A stretch of DNA of 64,000 nt. Source: an uncultured Cytophagales bacterium. Its GTDB lineage: Bacteria; Bacteroidota; Bacteroidia; Cytophagales; Cyclobacteriaceae. Under the pieces are notes generated by a model. The model had not been told where the DNA came from and made no database searches. It saw nothing but the letters and a program-made list of their open reading frames with translations. Shown here piece after piece: positions 25,651 to 34,910 of this stretch. The stretch's first letter is position 1. The number at the start of each line of letters is the position of its first letter. The stretch covers positions 1-64,000 of the forward strand of contig CAJXNP010000018.1 of assembly GCA_913057175.1 (NCBI GenBank). Direction: 5' to 3'. The position numbers and the translations under genes were made by a program.

Positions 25651-26358
25651 ATGAGAATCGCTATCATGCAACCATATTTTTTCCCTTATCTTGGATATTT
25701 TCAATTGATTAAAAGCGTAGACAGGTTTATTTTATTTGATGATGCACAATATATCAGGCATGGATGGATTAATAGGAATAGAGTATTAAAACCAGGGGAT
25801 GGCTGGCAATATATATTAGCTCCTTTGCAAAAACATAAGCAAAAGGATTTGATAAAAGATATAGAAATTAAGACAGGTAGTGAATGGAAGGAGAGAATTT
25901 TGCGTCAACTAGAACATTATAGAAAAAAAGCTCCATTTTATCATGAGGCCATTCAGTTGATAGAAGAGTGTTTAGGATCAACCGAGACAAATATTACCCG
26001 ATTCAATGCATTCTGTTTAAATCTTGTGTGTCAGTGCATGGAAATTCCTTTCAAGGTAGAAATTTCTTCTGAGATGAATTTTGATTACTCAAATGTGAAT
26101 GACGCAGGAGAATGGGCATTGCGGATTTGTGAGCAGCTTAAAGCGACAGAATACATAAATCCACCTGGAGGTAAGGAATTATTTGACCCTGACAAATTCA
26201 ACATGGCAAATATTAATCTAACATTCCTTTTCCCGGTTCTTGAACAATATGATCAGAAAAGAAACGCTTTTGAAGCGGGTTTGTCAATTATTGATGTTCT
26301 GATGTTCAACGGAATTGAAAAAACAAGACAAATGATGGGTGCTATTGAAAAAGTATAA
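25651..26358 (+). CDS. WbqC family protein
   Basis: The 235-residue protein opens with IAIMQPYFFPYLGYFQLIKS and continues DDAQYIRHGWINRNRVL, the hallmark of the WbqC family found in O-antigen and capsule loci. Biochemistry of the family is poorly known. Its constant company of DegT aminotransferases suggests a step on amino-sugars, such as acylation or aminoacylation of the new amine; this is inference. It lies 11 bases after aminotransferase 1 and 2 bases before a methyltransferase, so it is in the same transcript. Confidence 0.92.
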   Translation: MRIAIMQPYFFPYLGYFQLIKSVDRFILFDDAQYIRHGWINRNRVLKPGDGWQYILAPLQKHKQKDLIKDIEIKTGSEWKERILRQLEHYRKKAPFYHEAIQLIEECLGSTETNITRFNAFCLNLVCQCMEIPFKVEISSEMNFDYSNVNDAGEWALRICEQLKATEYINPPGGKELFDPDKFNMANINLTFLFPVLEQYDQKRNAFEAGLSIIDVLMFNGIEKTRQMMGAIEKV

Positions 26359-26360
26359 TT

Positions 26361-27074
26361 ATGAAAAAGATAAAAAAGCAAAACTATGTGGATTTGTTTT
26401 ATAAGGAGCAGCCAAAATTATGTGATCCAAAAGATTTTTGGGGACAGGTAAAACGATCAGTAGATGGGAAGCCCATATCAAATAGCCAAATAATCATGAT
26501 TGAAAATGCTGTTGACAAAGGCCTGAAGCTCAGTAAATCAGATAAGGTCCTGGACATAGGATGCGGAAATGGGGCTCTTTCGGCTCTTTTCTTCAAGAAA
26601 ATAAACAAGTTGGTAGGGGTTGATTTTTCCGAATATTTAATTGGTGTAGCAAAGGAAAACTTCGAAATGAAACCTGACTACACATTTCATTTGGCAGATG
26701 CATATGAGTTTATTGTAAACTATGAACACAAGGAGCATATTACAAAAGTTTTATGCTATGGGACCTTTGCCTATTTTGATTTTCAGGTGGCGAAAAAAAT
26801 GCTTCGGTTTCTGAATGAGAGTTATAAAAATGTAAGCAGAGTTTATATTGGCAATTTGCCGAATAAGGACAAAGCTGAGAATTTTTATTATAAAGATATT
26901 GATTACACTGAACAAATTGATGATGCTGAAAGTCCTATTGGAATTTGGAGAAGTGAAGACGAAATGAAAGAACTTGCGGCTGATTGCGGATGGGGAATTA
27001 ATTTTCATAAAATGCCTAAGACGTTTCAGGGATCTCATTATAGATATGATGTCATCTTAAAAAGAAAGTTATGA
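26361..27074 (+). CDS. Class I SAM-dependent methyltransferase
   Basis: The 237-residue protein has motif I VLDIGCGNGALSALFF (about 60-75), followed by LVGVDFSEYLI as the acidic end of beta-2. The YGTFAYFDFQVAKKMLRFL region and the late ESPIGIWRSEDEMKELAADCG helix resemble small-molecule methyltransferases. It sits between WbqC and the second DegT gene and overlaps the latter by four bases (ATGA). It probably methylates the same sugar nucleotide or its substituent. Confidence 0.88.
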   Translation: MKKIKKQNYVDLFYKEQPKLCDPKDFWGQVKRSVDGKPISNSQIIMIENAVDKGLKLSKSDKVLDIGCGNGALSALFFKKINKLVGVDFSEYLIGVAKENFEMKPDYTFHLADAYEFIVNYEHKEHITKVLCYGTFAYFDFQVAKKMLRFLNESYKNVSRVYIGNLPNKDKAENFYYKDIDYTEQIDDAESPIGIWRSEDEMKELAADCGWGINFHKMPKTFQGSHYRYDVILKRKL

Positions 27075-28261
27075 ATCTCGCGATTTTTAGTGGAAAACCC
27101 ATTTTTGACACACCTAAATCGACATCAAATCTTGTTCAACCGGACAAAGAGAGTTTTCTTAACTATATAGGGGAAATTTATGATGAAGGTTCTCAAATGA
27201 GTGGTTTGAATTACCTGACTCTACGTTTGGAAGAGCGCCTAGCTCAGGAGCATGGTGCGAACTATTGCGTTGCCGTTTGCAATGGCCTTTGGGGAATTGT
27301 CATGTCAATTCATGCCTTAAGATTATCCGGCAAATCAGAAATAGTTATGCCATCTTTGACTTACAGACGAATGGCTGATATTGCAGCCTGGTTGCAAATG
27401 GTTCCGCACTTTTGCGATGTGGATTACGACACATTAGCTATGAATGCCTCACATACTCGTTCATGCATTAATAGAAATACAGCACTCATTCTGGCTCCCC
27501 ACCCTATTGTTAATCTTTGTGATATTGACGGCCTTGTAGCATTATCAAAAGAGTTTGATATTCCAATTCTATTTGATTCTGTTGAAGCATCTTTTGCTGA
27601 ACACAATACAAAAAAAATTGGTTCATTCGGAGATGCTGAATGCTTTTCAATGCACGCAAGCAAATTTTTGAATGGATTTGAGGGTGGATATATAACAACA
27701 AATAACAAACAATTTGCGGATAAACTTCGCATCATTCGTAATAATGGAATTAATGTACAATCCGGCTTGGTTGAAAGTCCAGGAATAGACGGGAAACTCA
27801 TTGAACTTCATGCCGCAATGACACTTGCTAGTCTTGACGATAAAGACAATCAAATCGAAAGAAATAAAAGCAGATTCCTGAAATATAAAGAAGAATTATC
27901 AGGAATTAATGGTCTTACTCTCATGGAATACAGCTTAACTGAAAAGAGAAGCTTTAAGAATATTTTGGTAAGACTGGAAAAAGATTGGCCACTTTCCCGT
28001 GATTTGACAATAAAAATTCTTCAGGCAGAAAACATGGTGGTCCGCCCCTATTACTATCCGCCACTTCATAAGAAGGAAAATAAATTTCCCACAACCCATG
28101 GAACGTTGGAAATTACTGAGATATTAATGGATCAGCTAATGCTCTTGCCATGTGGTGAATTTATTTCTCTTGATGATATCGAAATTGTAGCGGACCATTT
28201 AAAATTCATCAGTCATAATGCAGATTCAATTAAGGAGAAACTAAGTAGCCAATTATCATGA
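27071..28261 (+). CDS. DegT/DnrJ/EryC1/StrS sugar aminotransferase 2
   Basis: The 396-residue protein is a divergent member with Lys198 in CFSMHASKFLNGFEGGYI as the PLP-binding lysine and Asp169 in ILFDSVEASF. The N-terminal AIFSGKPIFDTP resembles the start of AHBA-synthase-like members. It is longer than the first copy. It is coupled at both ends (ATGA) with the methyltransferase and the third DegT gene. Substrate is unknown; a nucleotide-keto-sugar is expected. Confidence 0.9.
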   Translation: MNLAIFSGKPIFDTPKSTSNLVQPDKESFLNYIGEIYDEGSQMSGLNYLTLRLEERLAQEHGANYCVAVCNGLWGIVMSIHALRLSGKSEIVMPSLTYRRMADIAAWLQMVPHFCDVDYDTLAMNASHTRSCINRNTALILAPHPIVNLCDIDGLVALSKEFDIPILFDSVEASFAEHNTKKIGSFGDAECFSMHASKFLNGFEGGYITTNNKQFADKLRIIRNNGINVQSGLVESPGIDGKLIELHAAMTLASLDDKDNQIERNKSRFLKYKEELSGINGLTLMEYSLTEKRSFKNILVRLEKDWPLSRDLTIKILQAENMVVRPYYYPPLHKKENKFPTTHGTLEITEILMDQLMLLPCGEFISLDDIEIVADHLKFISHNADSIKEKLSSQLS

Positions 28262-29424
28262 ATAAAAATCTTGCGGTGTTAGGTGGAAGTCCTTCTTTTA
28301 TGAATCCCTTGGAGCAAAAAAATTATTTGCCTGATTGGCCCCAGTTCACTAAAATGATTGATGGGATTTTTTCTCGAAAATATTATACGAATCATGGGGC
28401 ACTGGCTCAAGAATTAGAAAAAAGACTGAGTGATTTATTAGAGGTAAACCATGCCATTTGTATGACAAATACCGGAATAGGTTTAATGATCGCTTCAAAG
28501 GCATTAGGTTTGAAAGGAAAAATAATTCTTCCTGCATTTTCTCATATATCTGTTTTACAGGCCGTCACCTGGGCTGGGCTTGAGCCTGTGTTATGTGATG
28601 TAAATCAGGAGACATACCATCTTAACACAAAATCTCTTGAGGCCCAAATTGATCAAAATACTTGTGCAATTCTTGGTGTAAATCTTTTTGGGGGTAGTTG
28701 TGAATATGAAAAGGTTGAAGAAATTTCCGCTAAATTTTCTTTAAAAAGTTATTTTGTTTCAAGTGATGCCATAGGTCAACAGTATGGTAATAAAAAGATT
28801 GGAAATTTTGGTTCTTGCGAAATTTTCTCTCTACATGAATCAAACATTATTAACAGTACGGATGGCTGTGTCATTACAACGAATGACGATTTTATTGCTG
28901 CTCGTTTGAGAAACATGCGTAGTAGTTACGGATCAGGCCCACGAGTTCAAATAGAGTTTACCGGAAATGGAAGAATGTCGGAGGTTCAGGCAGGAATGGC
29001 GCTTGCAACACTTGAAAAGTTTGAAAAAAGATCTATACAAAATAAGGGAATATTCAAAGTCTATGACAATCTTCTGTCTAAGATCAATGGAATCGAAATT
29101 TTTAAGCCAAATGATATTATCCAAAATAGGAATTATCAGAAGTTGGTTGTAAGGATTAATGAAAATGAATTCGGTATCAGTGCCAGCAAACTTTCACAAG
29201 TTTTGGAAATGGAAAACATTATTGTAACTAAATTTAATTTGTATAACTCAAACTTTTTTGAATCAATGAATCCTGCAGATATTCCGATTGCGTTTGCACT
29301 GTCAAATTCACTATTGCAACTACCCGTAAGAGGAATTGAGATACCTGAGGCTCAAATGATTTGTGATGTCATCCATAGGATACATAATAACATTGATGGG
29401 ATTAGGATACAATTAAGCGATTAG
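28258..29424 (+). CDS. DegT-family protein 3 lacking the PLP lysine
   Basis: The 388-residue protein keeps the family fold (NLAVLGGSPSFMNP start, NTGIGLMIASKALGL, LPAFSHISVLQAVTWAGLEP, VSSDAIGQQYG with Asp170). The residue at the catalytic lysine position is Asn196 in SLHESNIINSTDGC (AAC codon 28843-28845). Without Lys it cannot form the usual internal aldimine. It may be a dehydratase-like or non-catalytic partner of the neighbouring aminotransferase; the family includes a His-substituted dehydratase (ColD), but I know of no Asn form. It is coupled to the gene before it by ATGA. Confidence 0.85.
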   Translation: MNKNLAVLGGSPSFMNPLEQKNYLPDWPQFTKMIDGIFSRKYYTNHGALAQELEKRLSDLLEVNHAICMTNTGIGLMIASKALGLKGKIILPAFSHISVLQAVTWAGLEPVLCDVNQETYHLNTKSLEAQIDQNTCAILGVNLFGGSCEYEKVEEISAKFSLKSYFVSSDAIGQQYGNKKIGNFGSCEIFSLHESNIINSTDGCVITTNDDFIAARLRNMRSSYGSGPRVQIEFTGNGRMSEVQAGMALATLEKFEKRSIQNKGIFKVYDNLLSKINGIEIFKPNDIIQNRNYQKLVVRINENEFGISASKLSQVLEMENIIVTKFNLYNSNFFESMNPADIPIAFALSNSLLQLPVRGIEIPEAQMICDVIHRIHNNIDGIRIQLSD

Positions 29425-29484
29425 GGACACTCCTCGTGCTATTCGATTCATCATTAATTTTCAATTTATTAAAGCTAAAACAAA

Positions 29485-30300
29485 ATGCTGCCATTTAGAA
29501 TTGTCTGGTTATGTGGACTTCCCAGGTCAGGCACAAATTGGCTAAGCCAAATATTTGACAGCCATGAGAAAGTAAATTTTAAACTAGCACCACTCTTTTC
29601 CTATAAATTCAAGAACAGGGTTGGGGCAGATTCATCAAAAGAAGAATGGGTTAGTTTTTTTTGTGATGTATATCATTCGAACGATGATTTTCTCAATCAA
29701 ACACAAAAAAGGACTGAAGGGATTTTTCCGGTCTTTGAAAAAAAAAACAATGATCAGGAATTCTTGGTTATCAAGGAAACCAGATTCCATAATTTAACGC
29801 CTTTATTGCTTGGGTCTTTTACAGAGATAAAAATTATCTACATCGTGCGTAATCCGTGCGGAGCAATAAATTCATGGCTTTCATCTAAAAGAGAATTCCC
29901 GGTGAATGCAAATCCACTTGAGGAATGGAGGACAGGTAAGTGCCGGAAAACCAGCGCGGGGCAATTCTGGGGTTTTGATGACTGGAAAATACTCACCAAC
30001 CAATATTTGGATCTTGAAATAAATTATCCAAAGAAAGTCAAGGTGATTTCTTATGAGAGTTTGGTAGAACAGTCATTTGATCAAACAAATGACATGTTTG
30101 AATTTGTGGGATTAAATTTTTCCAAGGAAACCCGAAAATTTCTTAAGCACTCACAATCCACTCATTCCGATCATGGGAATGCCGTGTACAAAAACAAAGA
30201 AGTGAAAGATAAATGGAAAACTAATCTGGATCCGGAAATTATTGAAGCAATACGACACGAACTATTGGGAACCAGGCTCGAGAAATATTTTCATAAGTAA
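29485..30300 (+). CDS. Sulfotransferase-family protein 2
   Basis: The 271-residue protein has P-loop GLPRSGTNWLSQIFDSH (11-27) and the 3'-phosphate-binding segment IIYIVRNPCGAINSWLSS (about 112-129). The VISYESLVEQ element late in the protein is typical of carbohydrate sulfotransferases. The SxxHSDHGNAV stretch precedes the usual W-x-x-x-L-D-P end (KWKTNLDPEIIEAI). It probably sulfates a sugar unit of the polysaccharide in the cytoplasm. Confidence 0.85.
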   Translation: MLPFRIVWLCGLPRSGTNWLSQIFDSHEKVNFKLAPLFSYKFKNRVGADSSKEEWVSFFCDVYHSNDDFLNQTQKRTEGIFPVFEKKNNDQEFLVIKETRFHNLTPLLLGSFTEIKIIYIVRNPCGAINSWLSSKREFPVNANPLEEWRTGKCRKTSAGQFWGFDDWKILTNQYLDLEINYPKKVKVISYESLVEQSFDQTNDMFEFVGLNFSKETRKFLKHSQSTHSDHGNAVYKNKEVKDKWKTNLDPEIIEAIRHELLGTRLEKYFHK

Positions 30301-30311
30301 AATTTTCTTGA

Positions 30312-31247
30312 ATGGAAGCACCTTTGGTTAGTATTATAATAATTACATATAACCACAAAGAATATATTTCACAAAGCGTTGATAGTTTGTTGATACAACA
30401 AACGAATTTTCCTTTTGAAATAATTTTGGGGGAAGATGAATCAAATGATGGAACGAGAGAAATATGCATAGAATATGCACATAAGTACCCTGACAAAATT
30501 CGCTTGTTTTTACGCTCACGAAAAGATTGTATCTATATTAATGGAAATCCTACAGGGATATATAATTTTAAAGAGTGCTTAATGACAGCAAGAGGAAAAT
30601 ATATAGCCATTTGCGAAGGCGACGACTATTGGATTGAGCCACTTAAGCTTCAAAAACAGGTGGATTTTCTTGAAATGAATCCGGATTATAATATCTGTTT
30701 TCATAATGCAATTGTCAAATATGCTAATAAAAAAAAACCTGATGTTCTTTTTAGCAATCTTGAGTGGAACAAATTGGAGAAGAATAAAAGGATTTATACC
30801 ATAGATGATTTGATATCAGAGGAGTCACTAATCCCAACAGCAAGTATTTTGTTTAGAAACAGGGCACCCATCGCTCTTCCTGAATGGTTTGATCGTTTTA
30901 TGAATTCAGATATGGTACTTTTTATTCTGGTTTGTGGAAAGGGAAAAATCTGGTACTTTGACGAGTGTTGGTCAATATATAGAAAGCATAAAGGTGGTGT
31001 GAGCAACCTGATCGTTGGGAATTTTAAGCACATAATGCGGCTAAGAATGTTTTATCAAATGATGAAGTATTTCAGAGGAGATCATAGAGAATCATTCACA
31101 AAAGTGATCCGACAGCATTTTAACAGCTTAATTGACTTAACAGGTCTATCCCTTCAAGAACATTATGGTATTTTTACCTTATTCCCAGTTCATTATTTGA
31201 AAAAGTGGTTAAGCTCTTACTTGATTAGTCAAGTGCCAGGTAAATGA
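30312..31247 (+). CDS. GT2 family glycosyltransferase (tandem copy a)
   Basis: This GT-A fold inverting transferase has 311 residues. It begins LVSIIIITYNHKEYI, has ILGEDESNDGTREIC for nucleotide binding, and a DxD-type motif in CEGDDYWI (about 101-108). The WxIYRKHKGGVSN segment follows the acceptor-binding region. The first 140 residues are strongly similar to those of the next gene (long runs such as GEDESNDGTREIC and KIRLFLRSRKD are shared), so the two arose by duplication. It starts 11 bases after sulfotransferase 2. Confidence 0.9.
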   Translation: MEAPLVSIIIITYNHKEYISQSVDSLLIQQTNFPFEIILGEDESNDGTREICIEYAHKYPDKIRLFLRSRKDCIYINGNPTGIYNFKECLMTARGKYIAICEGDDYWIEPLKLQKQVDFLEMNPDYNICFHNAIVKYANKKKPDVLFSNLEWNKLEKNKRIYTIDDLISEESLIPTASILFRNRAPIALPEWFDRFMNSDMVLFILVCGKGKIWYFDECWSIYRKHKGGVSNLIVGNFKHIMRLRMFYQMMKYFRGDHRESFTKVIRQHFNSLIDLTGLSLQEHYGIFTLFPVHYLKKWLSSYLISQVPGK

Positions 31248-31406
31248 CTTCAGAGCGATTCAGGTACTATCGAATTAACAACATCTAGCTAAAATACTTC
31301 AAACAGCTAATGACATTTATCTTAAAAAAGAATTACTCACATAGATGCTTTGAACTTACCTACTTTTATTTTATGAATTCTCTCAAACACGGACAAAAAT
31401 TTCAGG

Positions 31407-32258
31407 ATGGAAAAACCTCTTGTTAGTGTTATAATCAATACGTATAACCACAAGGATTACATTTCTCAGGCGATCGAAAGTACACTAATGCAAGAAACAG
31501 CTTTCCCTTTTGAAATTATAATTGGGGAAGATGAATCTAATGATGGCACAAGGGAAATATGTGTTGATTATGCTGAGAAGTATCCAAATAAAATCCGTCT
31601 ATTTCTTCGTTCACGAAAAGACGTAATTTATGTAAATGGATGTCCAACTGGAAGACGAAATTTAATTGAAAATCTAAAAAGCTCAGAAGGAAAATATGTC
31701 GCCCTCTTACCGGGAGATGATTTTTGGATAGATCATAATAAGCTTCATAAACAAATAGAATTTTTGGAGAATAATTCAAACTATTCTATTTGTTTTCATA
31801 ATTCAAAGGTAGAATCTAATATCAAGCAACCTAATCTGAATTTATATTCAGATTTCAACTGGAATAAAATTGATGTAAATAGAGAGGATTATTCAGTTGA
31901 GGATTTATTGTTGAGTCCACTTATGCCTACTTGTTCAGTAGTCTTCAGGAATAAAAAAATAAAGTTCCCTAGTTGGTTTTATAAAATAGCAAGTGCTGAT
32001 ATGGCACTTTTTGTGTTAATGAATGATCATAAAAAGATAAAATTTTTCCCTGATGTAATGTCCTGTTATAGGAAACATGATAAAGGTGTTTCTGCCAATC
32101 ATAAAAATGATTGGATACATATGAACAGGATTTATATGTATAAACAGTTTAAAGACCTACTTGGAAAGGAATATTTGGATACTATAAATAGTGTTATCAA
32201 ATCACACCGAAATCAAATTAATAGCCCAGTAAATAGATTTATATCTAGATTTAATTAA
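31407..32258 (+). CDS. GT2 family glycosyltransferase (tandem copy b)
   Basis: The 283-residue paralogue of the gene just upstream begins LVSVIINTYNHKDYI, has GEDESNDGTREIC, and a DxD motif in LPGDDFWI. The C-terminal half (CYRKHDKGVSA) is more diverged, which is where acceptor specificity usually resides. The 160-base spacer before it holds no gene. Confidence 0.9.
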   Translation: MEKPLVSVIINTYNHKDYISQAIESTLMQETAFPFEIIIGEDESNDGTREICVDYAEKYPNKIRLFLRSRKDVIYVNGCPTGRRNLIENLKSSEGKYVALLPGDDFWIDHNKLHKQIEFLENNSNYSICFHNSKVESNIKQPNLNLYSDFNWNKIDVNREDYSVEDLLLSPLMPTCSVVFRNKKIKFPSWFYKIASADMALFVLMNDHKKIKFFPDVMSCYRKHDKGVSANHKNDWIHMNRIYMYKQFKDLLGKEYLDTINSVIKSHRNQINSPVNRFISRFN

Positions 32259-32261
32259 GTT

Positions 32262-33182
32262 TTGAAAGTCTTCTGCACCATAATTACCCAGAGCCATTTA
32301 GCTTATGTGCAGGCGCTCTATCATTCTTTGGTACAATTTAATAGGTCTATTAGATTTCATGTGCTGATTGTAGATCTCAGCGAAATCATTGATGTTGAAT
32401 TTGAAATCCTATCATTAAATGAAGTTATAAAAGGTGATAAGCTAGGACAAAAAATAAATGATAAATACAACCATCCAGATACTATTGACCAATTGCGTTG
32501 GTCCTTAAAGCCTATTTTAATAAACTACTTTTTCAAAAATGGTTTTGAAAAAGTCATATTTACTGACCCGGATACATATTATTTTTCAGACTATCAATTT
32601 CTTTTTAATGAGCTTGATGAGAATAATGTTTTGTTAACACCTCATTGGCGAGGCATGACACCGTTGAATAATAGAGATAATTTTAACTTACAATTCGTTG
32701 GAGGGCTTTTTAATGCTGGGTTTATCGCTGTAAATAACAAGGCAATAGATATTATGGAATGGTGGGCACAAATGTGTCTATACAAGTGTGAAAAGGATTT
32801 TGAACATGGACTCTATGTGGATCAAACATATCTAAACTTAATGCCTATATACTTTGAAAAAGTTAAGGTGTTAAAGCATAAAGGTTGCAATGTTGCAAAC
32901 TGGAATCAAGTAGAATGTTCAAGACAAGAAATAGATGGGAGCATTTTAATAGAGGGGAAATGGGAAATTGTTTTCATTCATTTTACCACAAGCACTATTC
33001 GAGGTATAGTGATGCAAGAAGATAAAAATTTAAGGCCATATCTGGACGATTACTTAAAAGTCCTTCGAACAAATGGTTTTAAAATTGATATTGAGACTTT
33101 CAAGCCACAAAAAGAAACAGATTATCCAAGAAGTAAGTATTGGCACGCCAAAAATTGGATACACAAAAGAATAAAATTTTAA
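32262..33182 (+). CDS. Glycosyltransferase of GT-A type with a DPDTYYF motif
   Basis: The 306-residue protein begins VFCTIITQSHLAYVQALYHSL, with a metal-binding motif TDPDTYYF (residues 101-108). TPHWRGMTPLNN and an AGFIAVNNKAIDIMEWW segment follow, reminiscent of GT8-like enzymes that handle nucleotide sugars. The exact family is uncertain. Start is TTG 32262 three bases after the preceding stop; no suitable ATG is near. Confidence 0.75.
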   Translation: MKVFCTIITQSHLAYVQALYHSLVQFNRSIRFHVLIVDLSEIIDVEFEILSLNEVIKGDKLGQKINDKYNHPDTIDQLRWSLKPILINYFFKNGFEKVIFTDPDTYYFSDYQFLFNELDENNVLLTPHWRGMTPLNNRDNFNLQFVGGLFNAGFIAVNNKAIDIMEWWAQMCLYKCEKDFEHGLYVDQTYLNLMPIYFEKVKVLKHKGCNVANWNQVECSRQEIDGSILIEGKWEIVFIHFTTSTIRGIVMQEDKNLRPYLDDYLKVLRTNGFKIDIETFKPQKETDYPRSKYWHAKNWIHKRIKF

Positions 33183-33183
33183 A

Positions 33184-34053
33184 GTGAAAAAGCAATTTCT
33201 GAATGCTGTATTATTGAAGTTTATTAAGCTTTTACCAGATTATTGGAAATATATTTGTGTTCTGTATTATCGTAATTTAATGGGTTATAAGCCAATAATA
33301 ATTTATCAAATGGGTAAAGTGGGCTCAACAACTATATACCAAACAATTAAATACAATCTTAAGAATCCAGTTTTTCATGTTCATTTTTTAAGCGCGACAA
33401 AAATATCTCTTATACGAAAACGATATCAGAGTGCTGGTGTAGATTCAAATCCTTTGCATATAAGAGAAAGTATATTTTTAGAGGGGTTCTACTGGAAAGA
33501 TAGTTTTCTTAAATGGAATATTATTACGTTAGTTAGAGATCCCATAACAGCCAAATTATCTCACATGTTTCATAACCCTCGGGTTCATCATACATATCTA
33601 TTTGATGAAAATGGAAACTTAGATAAGGAAAGAGCCTTACAAATCACATATGATCGGTTAATGAATTTTAATGTAAAGACAGACTATGTATGCAATTGGA
33701 TAAACGATGAATTGAATAATTTCCTTAAAATTGATTTGTATAGTTGTCCATTTGATAAGATTCTGGGCTATGGTGTGTTAAAGAGCAAAAAGAATAACGT
33801 TTTAGTTATGCAAATGGAATCCATAAATAATTGTTTTAATAATTCACTAATTGAAATGGGATTGACTAAAAATAATCTCAATATTCGTAGGGTAAATGAA
33901 AATATTGAAAAAGAGTTTTCCCTACTCTATAAATTTGTTAAAGATAACCTCAAACTTCCCTCCTCAAAAGTCAGGGAGATTTATAGTTCTAAATATGCGC
34001 AGCATTTTTATAGCTCCGAATATATAGAACGTCAAATTGAGCGCTGGTCATAA
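33184..34053 (+). CDS. Sulfotransferase-like capsule protein 3 (NKWYS-type)
   Basis: The 289-residue protein has a P-loop-like YQMGKVGSTTIYQTI (41-55) and a VRDPITAKLSHMFHN segment (about 119-133). This resembles the putative capsular polysaccharide synthesis family (NKWYS motif), related to sulfotransferases. An LPSSKVREIYSSKYAQHFYS tail is also characteristic. It probably sulfates or otherwise uses a PAPS-like donor, but activity of this branch is unproven. Start is GTG one base after the previous stop. Confidence 0.75.
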   Translation: MKKQFLNAVLLKFIKLLPDYWKYICVLYYRNLMGYKPIIIYQMGKVGSTTIYQTIKYNLKNPVFHVHFLSATKISLIRKRYQSAGVDSNPLHIRESIFLEGFYWKDSFLKWNIITLVRDPITAKLSHMFHNPRVHHTYLFDENGNLDKERALQITYDRLMNFNVKTDYVCNWINDELNNFLKIDLYSCPFDKILGYGVLKSKKNNVLVMQMESINNCFNNSLIEMGLTKNNLNIRRVNENIEKEFSLLYKFVKDNLKLPSSKVREIYSSKYAQHFYSSEYIERQIERWS

Positions 34054-34090
34054 CCTAGTAAGATATAATTAAGGGCTAATTTTCAAGTAA

Positions 34091-34810
34091 TTGATTTTGG
34101 AAAATTTTATAAAGATCCCTTTTAACAAAGGAAGTATGGATATCTATATAGTCAGAACCTCTATACTTAAATCACTAACTCAGAGCCTTCATTGTTTAAA
34201 GGGCGAATTATTAGATATCGGTTGCGGTAAAATGCCCTACAGGGACTATATACTTAACAATTCGGCAGTGGAAAAGTACATTGGCTTAGACATCCAAAAT
34301 GCCCTGAAGTATGATCAAAATGTAACACCGGACTTTACCTGGGATGGGAAAAAAATGCCATTTGATAAGGAAACATTTGATTGTGCATTTGGGACCGAAG
34401 TATTGGAACACTGTCCGGAACCTGAAGTTGTTCTTAATGAAACCTGGAGGGTTTTAAAACCAGGAGGCACCTTCTTTTTTACCGTACCTTTTCTATGGAA
34501 CCTGCATGAAGTACCACACGATGAATACCGTTATACGCCATTTTCCATGAAAAGACATTTGATAAATACCGGATTTACTAATATACAAATTCATGCTCTG
34601 GGAGGGTGGCATCTGGCCATGGCACAAATGATCGGGTTATGGCTGAAAAGATCTCCCATTTCCAGGGTCAATTCAATACAAAAGCGACTTCTATCAAAGT
34701 TTTTAATGGCATTCATGAAAAAGCTGATCAGGATAGGAGAAAAAGAAAAGGTACATTTCACAGAAGGTCAAATGATCACTGGCTTGTATGGATTGGCAGT
34801 AAAACCCTGA
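34091..34810 (+). CDS. Class I SAM-dependent methyltransferase
   Basis: The 239-residue protein contains LLDIGCGKMPYRDYI (motif I) near residue 40 and a CAFGTEVLEHCPEPEVVLNETWRVLKPGG stretch, split here as FGTEVLEHCPEPE and WRVLKPGGTFFFTVP. PHDEYRYTPFSM is common to capsule and O-antigen methyltransferases. TTG 34091 is given, but ATG at 34136-34138 (MDIYIVRTS) is equally possible. It probably adds an O-methyl group to a sugar or to the chain end. Confidence 0.85.
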   Translation: MILENFIKIPFNKGSMDIYIVRTSILKSLTQSLHCLKGELLDIGCGKMPYRDYILNNSAVEKYIGLDIQNALKYDQNVTPDFTWDGKKMPFDKETFDCAFGTEVLEHCPEPEVVLNETWRVLKPGGTFFFTVPFLWNLHEVPHDEYRYTPFSMKRHLINTGFTNIQIHALGGWHLAMAQMIGLWLKRSPISRVNSIQKRLLSKFLMAFMKKLIRIGEKEKVHFTEGQMITGLYGLAVKP

Positions 34811-34910
34811 TTCAGTCAAATACTCATGTATTAATCATAGGCTTCTTCATAAGAAATATTTATTTGCCAAAAGATTAGAGTTATTGTTGGCAAACTGCTG
34901 GAAAAAATAA

